Source: Microgenomates group bacterium ADurb.Bin219 (lineage in GTDB: Bacteria > Patescibacteriota > Microgenomatia > UM-FILTER-40-11). Taken from it: a stretch of 51,814 nt of DNA. Numbering within the stretch: the first letter of the stretch is position 1; the number at the start of each line of letters is the position of its first letter. The notes under the pieces were generated by a model. That model did no database searches, was not told where the DNA came from, and saw nothing but the letters and a program-made list of their open reading frames with translations. The stretch lies in contig MWCH01000008.1 of NCBI GenBank assembly GCA_002069945.1, forward strand, positions 1 through 51,814, in the 5' to 3' direction. The position numbers and the translations under genes were made by a program. Below, one piece after another: positions 39,719 to 49,269 of this stretch.

Positions 39719-39958
39719 AATTGATTTTAAATAATCTCTTCCTTTATGAGATTTTAAAGTATTTTCTTTTTTGATAGCTTCTTTTCTCGTCTTAAATTCT
39801 TCTTTATATTTTAATGTCCAAGGACCTTTATCCTTTGTATATCTTCTGACTTTTCCTCTTAAATTATTGTTGTGTTCATCCAATCTGCGTTCAATATTGT
39901 TTGTCTGCCCAATGTAAATTATGTTTTTCTTATTTACTAATACATAAACGGTAAACAC
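39707..39958 (-). CDS. GIY-YIG endonuclease-domain protein
   Basis: About 83 residues. FTVYVLVNKKNIIYIGQTNNIERRLDEHNNN contains both Tyr residues and the catalytic Arg; the later KKENTLKSHKG holds the Glu. GTG 39958 (MFTVYVL) is preferred to TTG 39967. The stop falls inside tRNA-Lys(TTT), and upstream sequence is a rearranged copy of that tRNA's 5' half, so the gene looks inserted at the tRNA. Confidence 0.8.
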   Translation of the reverse strand: MFTVYVLVNKKNIIYIGQTNNIERRLDEHNNNLRGKVRRYTKDKGPWTLKYKEEFKTRKEAIKKENTLKSHKGRDYLKSILGP

Positions 39959-39964
39959 AACAAT

Positions 39965-40014
39965 CAATTGCTTAAATCAGGCTAAGCCTGACTACCACTG
40001 AGCTACGGGCCCAA
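39965..40014 (-). pseudogene. Rearranged copy of the tRNA-Lys 5' half
   Basis: The order CAATTGCTTAAA, then the perfect 15-bp palindrome TCAGGCTAAGCCTGA (39977-39991), then the 23-nt tRNA block (39992-40014). In the intact tRNA an 11-nt segment with the anticodon 5' stem stands where the palindrome is. Confidence 0.6.
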
Positions 40015-40050
40015 TGAATTAAGTGTTAAAATTATACCAAGAAATTGGTT

Positions 40051-40818
40051 ATGAGGCAATCGTATTCTTTTGGACCCTTCCATTTTTATTATTACGGCCT
40101 GTTTATTTCCCTTGGAATTGTGGCCGGATATCTCCTTGCTAAAATTAGATTAAAAAGATTTAATTTTTCGTCTAAAGACCTTGATTATTTCCTCTTTTTT
40201 CTCTTTCCTTCTTGTTTGTTGGGGGCAAGAATTTATCACGTCTTAAGTTCATTGCCATATTACAGTCTATTTCCTCAAGAAATATTATTAATTAATCGGG
40301 GCGGTTTGGGAATTTATGGTGCCATTATTTCAGGTTTAATCGCACTGATAATTCTTGCAAAAATCAAAAAAAAGCCCTTGATTAGTGTTTTGGATCTATT
40401 TTCCTTGCCCTTATTGATTACCCAGTCAATTGCCAGGTTGGGAAACTATTTCAATTATGAGGTAATTGGCCCGCCAAGCCAATTGCCCTGGGCTTTTTAT
40501 GTGCCTTTGGAAAACCGTCCAATTATTTTTTCAGATAGTGCTTATTTCCACCCGGTTTTCTTGTATGAATCGCTTTTCTGCTTAATTTTTAGTTTTTTCT
40601 TGTTTATTTTGGAAAGAAAAATAATAAATTTTCCTGGTTTTTCTTTTGGATTTTATTTGGTTTCCTACGGAACAACAAGATATTTTTTGGAGTTTTTAAG
40701 GTTTGACACCTGGGTTATTGGTGAATTAAAGGTGGCCCAAGGAATTTCTTTATTTTTCATCGCAACTGGCCTCTATTTGATTACAAATGGAATAAGGAAG
40801 CAAAAACTGGTAAAATAA
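40051..40818 (+). CDS. lgt: Prolipoprotein diacylglyceryl transferase
   Basis: About 255 residues, seven TM helices. FGPFHFYYYGLFISLGIVAGY is the usual N-terminus, IARLGNYFNYEVIG the Lgt signature (RxGNxxNxE), and HPVFLYES the second landmark. It transfers diacylglycerol to the lipobox cysteine of lipoproteins in the membrane. ATG 40051 is chosen; TTG 40045, 6 nt after TATACC, would add two residues. Confidence 0.95.
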   Translation: MRQSYSFGPFHFYYYGLFISLGIVAGYLLAKIRLKRFNFSSKDLDYFLFFLFPSCLLGARIYHVLSSLPYYSLFPQEILLINRGGLGIYGAIISGLIALIILAKIKKKPLISVLDLFSLPLLITQSIARLGNYFNYEVIGPPSQLPWAFYVPLENRPIIFSDSAYFHPVFLYESLFCLIFSFFLFILERKIINFPGFSFGFYLVSYGTTRYFLEFLRFDTWVIGELKVAQGISLFFIATGLYLITNGIRKQKLVK

Positions 40819-40871
40819 AGAGGTTGGAATTCTTTTAATCTAACATCCAATATTCAAAATTATGTATATGG

Positions 40872-40945
40872 GGCCCCGTCGTCTAGCGGCCTAGGACATC
40901 TGGTTTTCAGCCAGAGAATCGTGGGTTCGATTCCCACCGGGGTCA
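40872..40945 (+). tRNA. tRNA-Glu(TTC)
   Basis: Acceptor GGCCCCG/CGGGGTC, anticodon stem TCTGG/CCAGA with loop TTTTCAG, T-loop TTCGATT. Confidence 0.95.
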
Positions 40946-40950
40946 CCCGT

Positions 40951-41343
40951 TTAGGAAATATCCTTAAGATGGTTGATTTTCTTCAGTTTAAAATTCTCTT
41001 TATCTTCTTCGGCTACAATTCCGATAAAATCAATTCTTAATAAATCCGGCAATTCCGGGTGGAGAATTTTAAAGTATTGAGCACCTTTAATAATCAATTT
41101 AATTTTATCAGGAGTTATTGATTCTTCGGGGGAGACTAAAGAATTTTCTTTTCTGGCCTTTACTTCAACAAAAACCAATGTTTCGCCAGTTTGATCAGAT
41201 TTTGTAGAATTGTCAACGGCAATAATATCAATCTCTTCGTAGCGGGACTTGAAATTCCTGGAGATTATTTTAAAACCTTTTTCCTGAAGATATTTTGAGG
41301 CGATTGTTTCGCCGAATTTCCCCAAACGGGAATTATCTGGCAT
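40951..41343 (-). CDS. YraN/UPF0102 family endonuclease-like protein
   Basis: About 130 residues from ATG 41343. LGKFGETIASKYLQEKGFKIISRNFKSRYEEIDII is the UPF0102 hallmark (restriction-endonuclease-like fold, usually GEIDII), followed by LVFVEVKAR, the E-x-K of the active site. The frame opens 36 codons earlier, but that part lies over rplS and is unlikely to be used. It overlaps rplS by 11 nt. Confidence 0.8.
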   Translation of the reverse strand: MPDNSRLGKFGETIASKYLQEKGFKIISRNFKSRYEEIDIIAVDNSTKSDQTGETLVFVEVKARKENSLVSPEESITPDKIKLIIKGAQYFKILHPELPDLLRIDFIGIVAEEDKENFKLKKINHLKDIS

Positions 41344-41632
41344 TCTTTTTCCGCAAATAGTAGAGTTTAGCTCTGCGGGGATGACCTTTTTTCTTAACCG
41401 TAATTTTTGCGATTGTCGGAGATTTGACTGGAAATATTTTTTCAACTCCAATCCCGTCTATGGCAATTTTTCTGACGGTAAACATCTTATTATCGCCTCT
41501 TCCTTTTATCGCGATAACCGTTCCTTCAAAAGGAGCCGTTCTTTCCTTGTCGCCCTCCCTTATCGACTGAATAATTTTAATGTAATCACCTACCGCAAAA
41601 TCAACCTCATTAATTTTTAATTGAATTGTCAT
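41333..41632 (-). CDS. rplS: 50S ribosomal protein L19
   Basis: 99 residues. FAVGDYIKIIQSIREGDKERTAPFEGTVIAIKG, then FTVRKIAIDGIGVEKIFPVKSPTI, are the conserved L19 blocks; RRAKLYYLRKK is the rRNA-contacting end. Near the 30S/50S interface. Its ATG overlaps the dnaE stop by 4 nt, an unusual replication-translation pairing. Confidence 0.95.
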   Translation of the reverse strand: MTIQLKINEVDFAVGDYIKIIQSIREGDKERTAPFEGTVIAIKGRGDNKMFTVRKIAIDGIGVEKIFPVKSPTIAKITVKKKGHPRRAKLYYLRKKNAR

Positions 41633-44600
41633 TCTCCTATTTTATCAATTTCGGGCTCTTTATTCAAGAGACGGGAAATTCTTTCTTCAAGCTCACTTGT
41701 ATAGTTAATTTTGAAGTTAAGAATAATTCTCTTTGAATTACCGTTTCCGTTTTCAACAAAAAGCTGGCCTTTCATTTCGCCAGGACTTTCTTTTAACAAT
41801 TTATTAAGTTCCATCAAGGTGTAGGAGTTTGTTCCTTTGGGAATTCTGATCGTAAAATCAAGGTCCGAATGGCCATTTTCGTTTAACGAACGGGCATTGT
41901 CAACAATTATGGTCGGCGAATCGTCTTCTTTCTGATCAACCTTTCCTTCAATTATCAAAATTTTTTCTTTTTCCCAAAGATTCTTGTTTTGGCTGTAGGT
42001 CTTTGGGAAAATGACCAATTCAACCTTGCCGGTTCCGTCTTCAAGGGAAGCAAAAGCCATCTCGGAATTGGATTTTTTGGTAGTGACGACCCTGACCGAA
42101 GTAAGCATTCCGCCGACTTTAACCCTTTTTCCGGGAGTTATATTGGTAAAATCAATTTCGTTAAGCCGGGAGTCAACTTCCATCTCCAGCATGGAAAGAA
42201 TTGAAGTTAACGGGTTTTCCGAAAGATAAAAACCCAAAAGTTCTTTCTCCAAAGCGCGCAATTCTTCTTTGGAAAATTCATCAATTGAAGGAAAATTGTC
42301 TTTGGGAATATTAAGTTGGGTCAATTTTTCATCCTGACCGAACAAACTGGATTGGCCCTGAAGTTTTTGTTTGATTGCCTGATCGCAAAGATTTCTCATC
42401 TGGTCAAGGCCGGCCAGCATCGATGAACGTTTGCCGAACGAATCCATCGCGCCGGCTTTAATTAAACTTTCAAGAACTTTTTTGTTCACTTTTTGACCGT
42501 TAACCTGAAGATAAAAATCGCAGAAGCTCGTAAATTTTTTGGACTCCCCTCTGGCTTTGATAATTTCCGACAGAGCCGCTTCTCCGACATTTTTAATTGC
42601 GTTTAAACCGAAACGGATCGCCTTTCCCTCAAGAGAATCCTTATTATCTTCTATGGAAAAGTCCGCCTGGGAGTTATTGATATCCGGAGGCAAAACCAAA
42701 ATTCCCATCCTCCGGCACTCGTTAATTCCCTCAACAACTTTGTCGGTGTCGCCGGTTTCCGCGGTTAAAAGAGCTGTCATATAGTAAACCGGGTAATGAG
42801 CTTTCAGATAACCGGTTTGATATGATACAAAAGCGTATGAAGCGGCATGAGCCTTGTTAAAACCATATCCCTGAAAAGGAACAAACAAATTCCAGATATT
42901 TTCCGCTTCCTCTTTTTTTATTCCGGAAAATTCCTGACAGCCTTTGACAAAAATCTCGTGCTGTTTTTCCATTTCTGCCGGAATTTTTTTACCGATGGCA
43001 TTTCTCAATTTATCAACCGTTTCCCAATTGTATCCGGCCAATTCCAATGCCGTAAAAAGAACGTCTTCCTGATAAACAAGAAGCCCGTAAGACTTATCCA
43101 AAAATTTTTCCATTTTCGGATGAAGATAGGTAACTTTGCTTTTTTTGTTTTTACGGGAAATATATTCGGGAATATTGGCCATCGGCCCGGGGCGGAAAAG
43201 GGCAATCATGACCATAATATCTTCTATCCTGTTCGGTTTTAGTTCCTTAAGCCACTTGGTCATTCCGGAACCGCCCAATTGAAAAACACCCATCGTTTCG
43301 CCGCGGGAAAGCATTTCGTAAGTCTTTTTGTCGTCAAGGGGAATTTTGCTCAAATCAACTCTCTCGTTGGTATATTTTTCTATAATATCAATTGCCGAAT
43401 TTAAGATAGAAAGATTGCGGATACCAAGAATATCAAATTTTACCAAGCCGACATCCTCGCAAGAATGCATCTCATACTGGGTAATAATTTTTGTTCCGTT
43501 AGGCTCAAGCTGCAAAGGAACGTAATCGGTCATTTTTGTCGGCGAAACGACCACTCCGGCAGCGTGAACTGAAGCATGACGGGCGTTACCTTCAATTTCC
43601 TGGGCAACATCAATAATTTTTTTGGCATCTTCTTCCGAATCATAAAGGGCCTTAAGTTCCGGCGAAACTTCCAATGCGTGTTTTATCGTCATTGGAAATC
43701 CTTGTGAACCCATCGGAATCAATTTGGCAATTTTATCGGGATAAGAATACGGATGGCCCAAAACCCGGCCGACATCGCGAACAGCCGCTCGCGCCAGCAT
43801 CCGGCCGAAAGTGCAAATCTGAGCGACTTTATCGGCTCCGTATTTTTCAACAATATAGGCAATCAATTCTTCTCTTCGGTTATCGGCAATATCCAAATCA
43901 ATATCGGGCGGTTTCGGACGGAATGGATTTAAAAACCTTTCAAAAGGAAGTTGAAACTTTATCGGATCAACACTGGTAATTCCCAAAACATAGGAAACCA
44001 AACAACCGGCGGCCGAGCCCCTGGTGTTGGTAATAATTCCTTTTCCCGAACACCAATTAACCAAATCGGCCATCATTAAAAAATAGGTAGAGTAACCTTT
44101 TTTAATAATCACATCAAGCTCATAATCCAAACGTTCGTTAATAGCTTTATCGGCTTCGGGATACTTTTCCTTAAGGAGATTTTTTGCTTTTTCGCGTAAA
44201 AATTCGTTTGGATCATGGTTTTCGGGAATTTCAATTGTCGGGAAAAGCCACTTGCCCATCTCTAATTCCAAATTAATTTTTTTCGTGATAGCTAAAGAAT
44301 TGCTTACCGAATCGGGAACATCATGAAAAAGAAGTTCCATCTCTGTGGGTGCCCGTAAGTGTAATGAAGGCGTATCAACATAACGAAGCCTGTTCGTTTC
44401 ATTGACCATACAAGCAGTGGAAACACAAACCAAAACATCCTGGGGAAAAGCATCCTCTTTTTTAAGATAGTGGACATCGTTTGTCGCTACCAAGGGAACG
44501 CCCATCTCTCGGCTAAGTTTAATTACTCCACCTACCCATTTATCTTCATCTTCCTGATCTTTTTTCAGCCTATCAATAATTTTGGGGTCTTTTGTCTGCG

Positions 44601-45150
44601 GTAAAAAGGACAAATATTGATGTCTTTGAATTTCCAAATAAAAATCGTCTTTAAACAAATCCAAATACCATTTAACCAAATCCCTTGCTTTTTCTTCATT
44701 TCCCTGTATTAACAGTTGGCCGAGTTCGCCTTTGGGACAGGCGGTTAAACAAATTAATCCTTCAGTATAATTTTTTAAAACATTTTTGTCTATTCTCGGA
44801 CGGTAATAAAAACCTTCAAGATGAGAAATGGTAGAAATTTTAAGAAGATTTTTATAACCGGTAAGATTTTTGGCTAACAAAATTAGGTGGTTATTCTCTT
44901 TGTAGGCCTTTCCGTCTTTAATTTTATGATCATGATTGACGGTATATCCCTCAATTCCGATAATCGGTTTTATCTCATGTTTAACGCATTCTTTGTAAAA
45001 CTCAATTGCTCCATATAAAACGCCATGATCTGTAATGGCAACCGCCGGCATTTTTAAATCTTTAACCATGGAAACAAGATCGGATATTTTCGGCAATCCG
45101 TCCAAAAGAGAATATTCCGTATGAACGTGAAGGTGAACAAAATCGGCCAT
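41629..45150 (-). CDS. dnaE: DNA polymerase III alpha subunit
   Basis: 1173 residues, full length. An N-terminal PHP domain (HLHVHTEYSLLDG) comes first, then the C-family polymerase core with PPDIDLDIAD (catalytic Asp pair) and FRPGPMANIPEYI, tandem HhH region (GYGFNKAHAASYAFVSY), and a C-terminal OB fold (GKRVKVGGMLTSVRVVTTKK). The main replicative polymerase. No Shine-Dalgarno is seen before ATG 45150. Confidence 0.97.
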   Translation of the reverse strand: MADFVHLHVHTEYSLLDGLPKISDLVSMVKDLKMPAVAITDHGVLYGAIEFYKECVKHEIKPIIGIEGYTVNHDHKIKDGKAYKENNHLILLAKNLTGYKNLLKISTISHLEGFYYRPRIDKNVLKNYTEGLICLTACPKGELGQLLIQGNEEKARDLVKWYLDLFKDDFYLEIQRHQYLSFLPQTKDPKIIDRLKKDQEDEDKWVGGVIKLSREMGVPLVATNDVHYLKKEDAFPQDVLVCVSTACMVNETNRLRYVDTPSLHLRAPTEMELLFHDVPDSVSNSLAITKKINLELEMGKWLFPTIEIPENHDPNEFLREKAKNLLKEKYPEADKAINERLDYELDVIIKKGYSTYFLMMADLVNWCSGKGIITNTRGSAAGCLVSYVLGITSVDPIKFQLPFERFLNPFRPKPPDIDLDIADNRREELIAYIVEKYGADKVAQICTFGRMLARAAVRDVGRVLGHPYSYPDKIAKLIPMGSQGFPMTIKHALEVSPELKALYDSEEDAKKIIDVAQEIEGNARHASVHAAGVVVSPTKMTDYVPLQLEPNGTKIITQYEMHSCEDVGLVKFDILGIRNLSILNSAIDIIEKYTNERVDLSKIPLDDKKTYEMLSRGETMGVFQLGGSGMTKWLKELKPNRIEDIMVMIALFRPGPMANIPEYISRKNKKSKVTYLHPKMEKFLDKSYGLLVYQEDVLFTALELAGYNWETVDKLRNAIGKKIPAEMEKQHEIFVKGCQEFSGIKKEEAENIWNLFVPFQGYGFNKAHAASYAFVSYQTGYLKAHYPVYYMTALLTAETGDTDKVVEGINECRRMGILVLPPDINNSQADFSIEDNKDSLEGKAIRFGLNAIKNVGEAALSEIIKARGESKKFTSFCDFYLQVNGQKVNKKVLESLIKAGAMDSFGKRSSMLAGLDQMRNLCDQAIKQKLQGQSSLFGQDEKLTQLNIPKDNFPSIDEFSKEELRALEKELLGFYLSENPLTSILSMLEMEVDSRLNEIDFTNITPGKRVKVGGMLTSVRVVTTKKSNSEMAFASLEDGTGKVELVIFPKTYSQNKNLWEKEKILIIEGKVDQKEDDSPTIIVDNARSLNENGHSDLDFTIRIPKGTNSYTLMELNKLLKESPGEMKGQLFVENGNGNSKRIILNFKINYTSELEERISRLLNKEPEIDKIGE

Positions 45151-45231
45151 TTAATAAGGAGGATTTTCTACCATTAAAAAACCCGCCCTGACAACATAGT
45201 AAAAGTTTGCGGTGGTAATTTCAAGGAGAAT

Positions 45232-46593
45232 TTAAGCCAGTTTTTCCGCCAGAATTTTTTGGACTATTCGGGGATCCGCCTTCCCTTTTGCTTCTTTTTG
45301 AACCAAACCAATAAGAAAGCCTAAAACTTGAGTTTTTCCTTTCCGGTATTCGTCTTGAATTTTTTGATTTTCTTTCAAAACGCGATCAGCTATTAAACTT
45401 ATTTCTTCTTTATTTAGAGAAAAAAGTTTTTGGCTCTCCCCTATTTTCTCAATAAATTCTTTGGGGGAAAGGTCCGCAAATTGTTTAGCCTTCTTACTTT
45501 GATTAATTAATTTGTTGACTATATCCAGTGAAGTTATTTTTTTTATTTTACCCAATTCAACGCACTTTTCAAAATAAAAGGCAGTCTCTTTATCGCGACA
45601 AAGGATTTCAGCCTGTTCCGGCCTTAATCCATAAAGGGAGATAAAACGACTTTCCAATTTGTCCGGAAGAACAATTTTCTTAAATAACTCTTTGAAATTA
45701 GTAATTTGTTTATCACTCCAAAAAATCGGCGGAATATCGGGTTCAGGAAAGTAACGGTAATCCGAAGCTTCTTCTTTTGTTCTTTGCAAACCCGTCTCCA
45801 GTTTTTTTTCGCTCCAACCGCGTGTGGTTTTATTACCGGGCATTTTCTCTATTCTCTTTTCTTCAAAGTCTTTAAATTGCCTTTCAACCTCAAAATCAAT
45901 CGCTTTTTGAACAAACCGGAAAGAATTAATGTTTTTTATTTCCACTAAAGGAGTAAAATAATTTTTTCCGCCATCTTCAATTTCCAAGTTAACCGTTGGC
46001 TCACATCTCATCTGGCCTTTTTCCATATCGGCATCGGCCACTTCCAAATAACGGACAATTTTTTGCAGCTTTTCCAAAAAAGTTTTGGCGGCCAAAGACG
46101 AATCAAATTCGGGCTCGGTAACAATTTCCACCAAAGGACAGCCGCTTCTATTAAAATCAATCAAAGAACAACTTTTTCCTTTGACTTGAGTATGAACCAA
46201 CTTTCCCGTGTCTTCTTCCAAGTGAACCCTTCTTATTTTGGCCCGGTAATTGGTTCCTTGAATTTTATATTCCAACCAGCCGTTTAGACAAAAGGGCTGA
46301 TCATATTGGCTTATTTGATAACCCTTAGGCAAATCCGGATAAAAGTAGTTTTTCCGGTCAAATTTGCTTTCTTTCAAAATCTCGCAATTAAGTGCCTGCC
46401 CGATAAGAATAACCGATTCAATCGCCTTGAAGTTTGGGACCGGTAGCGCCCCGGGTAAGCCTAAACAAACCGGACAGGTTTGCGAATTGGGTATTTTTTC
46501 AAAATGAACGGCGCTGCAGCCGCAAAACATTTTGCTCTTGGTTTTTAACTCAATATGAATTTCCAAACCGATTAAAATTCTTTTTAATTTCAT
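45232..46593 (-). CDS. gatB: Asp/Glu-tRNA amidotransferase subunit B
   Basis: 453 residues. LIGLEIHIELKTKSKMFCGC, TCPVCLGLPGALPVPN and YFYPDLPKGYQISQYDQP are the GatB kinase-domain signatures. The C-terminal YqeY-like tail (GKADPRIVQKILAEKL) contacts tRNA. It phosphorylates Glu-tRNA(Gln) or Asp-tRNA(Asn) before amidation. Overlaps gatA by 4 nt. Confidence 0.97.
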   Translation of the reverse strand: MKLKRILIGLEIHIELKTKSKMFCGCSAVHFEKIPNSQTCPVCLGLPGALPVPNFKAIESVILIGQALNCEILKESKFDRKNYFYPDLPKGYQISQYDQPFCLNGWLEYKIQGTNYRAKIRRVHLEEDTGKLVHTQVKGKSCSLIDFNRSGCPLVEIVTEPEFDSSLAAKTFLEKLQKIVRYLEVADADMEKGQMRCEPTVNLEIEDGGKNYFTPLVEIKNINSFRFVQKAIDFEVERQFKDFEEKRIEKMPGNKTTRGWSEKKLETGLQRTKEEASDYRYFPEPDIPPIFWSDKQITNFKELFKKIVLPDKLESRFISLYGLRPEQAEILCRDKETAFYFEKCVELGKIKKITSLDIVNKLINQSKKAKQFADLSPKEFIEKIGESQKLFSLNKEEISLIADRVLKENQKIQDEYRKGKTQVLGFLIGLVQKEAKGKADPRIVQKILAEKLA

Positions 46594-48041
46594 AATTTGG
46601 GTTTTCTTTCATGCCAACGGGCAATCTTTTCATAAATAAAAGCGGTTTTAAAAATTTGTTCTTCGGAAAATGAAGGTCCGATAATCTGAATTCCGGTCGG
46701 TAATCCCTCAGAGGAAAATCCGCTGGGAAGACTGATTGCCGGTAAGCCGGCAACCGAACTGGCTTCCAAAAGAATATCCTGCATCTCGCCGAACATGGAA
46801 GCTTCTTTGGTCGCTCCGATACCTAAAGCCGGACAAGGCGAAGTCGGACCGATAATCAAATCAACTTCTTTGAATGCTTTTTCAAAATCTTGGCCGATTA
46901 AAGTTCTGACCTTTTGCGCCTTCTTGTAATATTGATCATAATAGCCTGCCGAAAGAGAATATGTTCCGAACATGATTCTTCTTTTCGCTTCGTCTTTGAA
47001 ATAACTTCGGTCGTGTCCGAAACGGATACCGTCATAACGGCCAAGATTGGAAGAAACTTCCGATCTTTGAATAACGGTATAAACGGCAACCGCATATTTG
47101 GGATCAAGAAGGGAAATTTCTTTTATCTGGGCTCCCGCTTTTTCCAAAATCTTTATGGCCTGGTAAGCATTCTTTTCAACCTCGGAATCAATTCCTTTAA
47201 GAAAATATTGTTTGGCCACTCCGATTTTAATTCCTTTAATCTTGTTTTCTTCGCCCAGACAGGTAAGATAGTCGGGAACCGAAGTTGGAGACGAAGTCGC
47301 ATCTGCTTCGTCTTTTCCGGCAATAACCCCAAGCATCAAAGCAGCGTCAGAAACCGATTTGGTAATCGGCCCGGGAGAGTCGGTTGAGGAGGCCATGGCA
47401 ATCACCCCGTAACGGCTTACTCTTCCATAAGTTGGTTTCATCCCGACAACCCCACACCAGCATGCAGGTTGACGGATGGAGCCGGCGGTCTCGCTGCCGA
47501 TAGCGGCAATGGTCAGGTCTGCGGCTACCGCTGCCGCCGATCCGCCGGATGACCCTCCGGCCAATCTTTCTAAATTCCACGGGTTTCTGGTGGTAAAAAA
47601 ATCCGAAGATTCCGTTGAAGATCCATGGGCCCAGGCGTCCATATTTGTCTTTCCTAAAATAATACCTCCGGCGTCATTAATTTTTTTAACTACGCTTGCG
47701 TCAAAAACCGGTTTATAATTTTCAAGAACTTTTGCGGAAGCAGTTGTCAATAAACCTTTGGTGGAAAAGTTGTCTTTTACGGCAACGGGAATTCCTAAAA
47801 GAGGATAATCGCGGAAAAGGTTTCCTATTTGCTTTGTATCTTTAAGAAACGCCAAACGCTTGTCTTCTTCATCGGCCAAAGAAAGAGCCTTCTCCGAGTT
47901 TAAAGTGACAAAGGCTTTTACCTTTTCGTCGGTTTGCTTTATTTTTGCCAAACAATCAAGGACTAACTCCCGGCAGGATATTTCACCTTTGATAATTTTT
48001 TTTTGAGCATCCGAAATGGTTAATTCGTTAAATTTCGTCAT
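46590..48041 (-). CDS. gatA: Asp/Glu-tRNA amidotransferase subunit A
   Basis: 483 residues of the amidase-signature family. The Ser-cisSer-Lys triad is visible: Lys in VAVKDNFSTKG, Ser in GGSSGGSAAAVAA, and the second Ser in GSETAGSIRQPA. It releases ammonia from glutamine, which GatB uses. Starts inside the end of gatC with a 14-nt overlap, so the three are coupled. Confidence 0.97.
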   Translation of the reverse strand: MTKFNELTISDAQKKIIKGEISCRELVLDCLAKIKQTDEKVKAFVTLNSEKALSLADEEDKRLAFLKDTKQIGNLFRDYPLLGIPVAVKDNFSTKGLLTTASAKVLENYKPVFDASVVKKINDAGGIILGKTNMDAWAHGSSTESSDFFTTRNPWNLERLAGGSSGGSAAAVAADLTIAAIGSETAGSIRQPACWCGVVGMKPTYGRVSRYGVIAMASSTDSPGPITKSVSDAALMLGVIAGKDEADATSSPTSVPDYLTCLGEENKIKGIKIGVAKQYFLKGIDSEVEKNAYQAIKILEKAGAQIKEISLLDPKYAVAVYTVIQRSEVSSNLGRYDGIRFGHDRSYFKDEAKRRIMFGTYSLSAGYYDQYYKKAQKVRTLIGQDFEKAFKEVDLIIGPTSPCPALGIGATKEASMFGEMQDILLEASSVAGLPAISLPSGFSSEGLPTGIQIIGPSFSEEQIFKTAFIYEKIARWHERKPKL

Positions 48042-48369
48042 CGTTTCTTTCCAAAATCGCCTTAACTTTAAAAAATCCGTCCGATAAGGAAGGGGCGTTG
48101 GCTAAGGCCTCAGCCTGTGAAATTGAAGGTTTAATTTCGTCCTGCCGGAAAATATTGCTCAAACCGGAAGCATGATTGGTCGGTTCGGCCTTTTCCGTAT
48201 TCAATTCGTCTAGTACTTGAATAAAATTCAAGGTTTCGCTCAATTGCCCCTGAAACTTTTTAACCTCCTCGTTACTCAAGGATAAGTTGGCCAATTTGGC
48301 AATGTGTTTAACTTCTTCCTCGGAAAGTGTTTTTATGTTTTTAAGCTTTTGCTTATTTTTATCGTTCAT
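48028..48369 (-). CDS. gatC: Asp/Glu-tRNA amidotransferase subunit C
   Basis: 113 residues. EEVKHIAKLANLSLSNEEVKKFQGQLSETLNFIQVLDELNT is the typical GatC helical start, and NIFRQDEIKPSISQAEALANAPSLSDGFFKV the conserved tail. It stabilises GatA. Overlaps htpX by 4 nt (ATGA). Confidence 0.95.
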   Translation of the reverse strand: MNDKNKQKLKNIKTLSEEEVKHIAKLANLSLSNEEVKKFQGQLSETLNFIQVLDELNTEKAEPTNHASGLSNIFRQDEIKPSISQAEALANAPSLSDGFFKVKAILERNDDEI

Positions 48370-49262
48370 TTGTTTTCAGACTGAAGAGCTTTTATTCTCT
48401 CGCTAATCGGCGGATGAGTATTAAACAGATTGCTGATTTTGTTTCTGATTTCCGACCCCTTAAAGGGGTTAACAATATAAAGATGGGCTGTCGCCTGGTT
48501 GGCAACTTCAAGAGGTTCTTTATCCTGAGATATTTTTTTCAAGGCGCTGATTAATCCATCCGGATATTTATTGATCATCGCCGAAGAAGCGTCGGCCAAA
48601 AACTCTCTTCTCCGGGAAATTGCCAATTGAATTAACTGGGCGGTTAAAGGCGCCAATAAAGCCATCACAAATGCCAGTACATAAATTGCACCATCGTTTC
48701 CTTCCTTATCGCGGCGGTCGGATCCGATCCTGCCTCTTAAAAACCAATCGCCCAACAAAGAGACCAATCCGACCAAAACAGCGACAATAGACATCAACCG
48801 AATGTCATAGTTTTTGATATGGGAAATTTCATGGCCGATCACTCCTTCCAATTCGGTCCGGTTGAGCTTGTCCAATAACCCCGTGGTGGCACAAATGACC
48901 GCATGTTGGGGATCTCTTCCGGTAGCGAAAGCGTTGGGAGCAGAATCGTTAATTACGTATAGTTTCGGCTTGGGTATTCTGGCTGCCAAACTTAGATTTT
49001 CGGCAACCGTGTAAAAGTTAAAAAATTCCGAACGACTCGCTTCCTTTGCTCCGGAAATTGCCAATATTAATTTGTCTGACCAGTAATAGCTGCTCAAGCT
49101 GGTTATACCGGAAATTAAAATCCCGGAAATCATCCATGAATATCCGTATCCGGAAGCTCTGCCGAACAAATAGGCAACTAAAGAAACAAAAACCACAAAA
49201 CAAGCCATCACTAAAAATGACCGTTTCTTGTTCCAGTCAACTTGGTCGTAAAAATTGCGCAT
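48366..49262 (-). CDS. htpX: HtpX family membrane metalloprotease
   Basis: 298 residues. VIGHEISHIKNYD holds the zinc motif HEISH (144-148) and the downstream EFLADASSAM gives the third ligand Glu. Two TM helices at the N-terminus and two near the middle; FATGRDPQHAVICATTGLL precedes the motif. It degrades damaged membrane proteins. Starts 7 nt after lemA, and the pairing LemA-HtpX is common. Confidence 0.95.
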   Translation of the reverse strand: MRNFYDQVDWNKKRSFLVMACFVVFVSLVAYLFGRASGYGYSWMISGILISGITSLSSYYWSDKLILAISGAKEASRSEFFNFYTVAENLSLAARIPKPKLYVINDSAPNAFATGRDPQHAVICATTGLLDKLNRTELEGVIGHEISHIKNYDIRLMSIVAVLVGLVSLLGDWFLRGRIGSDRRDKEGNDGAIYVLAFVMALLAPLTAQLIQLAISRRREFLADASSAMINKYPDGLISALKKISQDKEPLEVANQATAHLYIVNPFKGSEIRNKISNLFNTHPPISERIKALQSENK

Positions 49263-49269
49263 TATCTAA

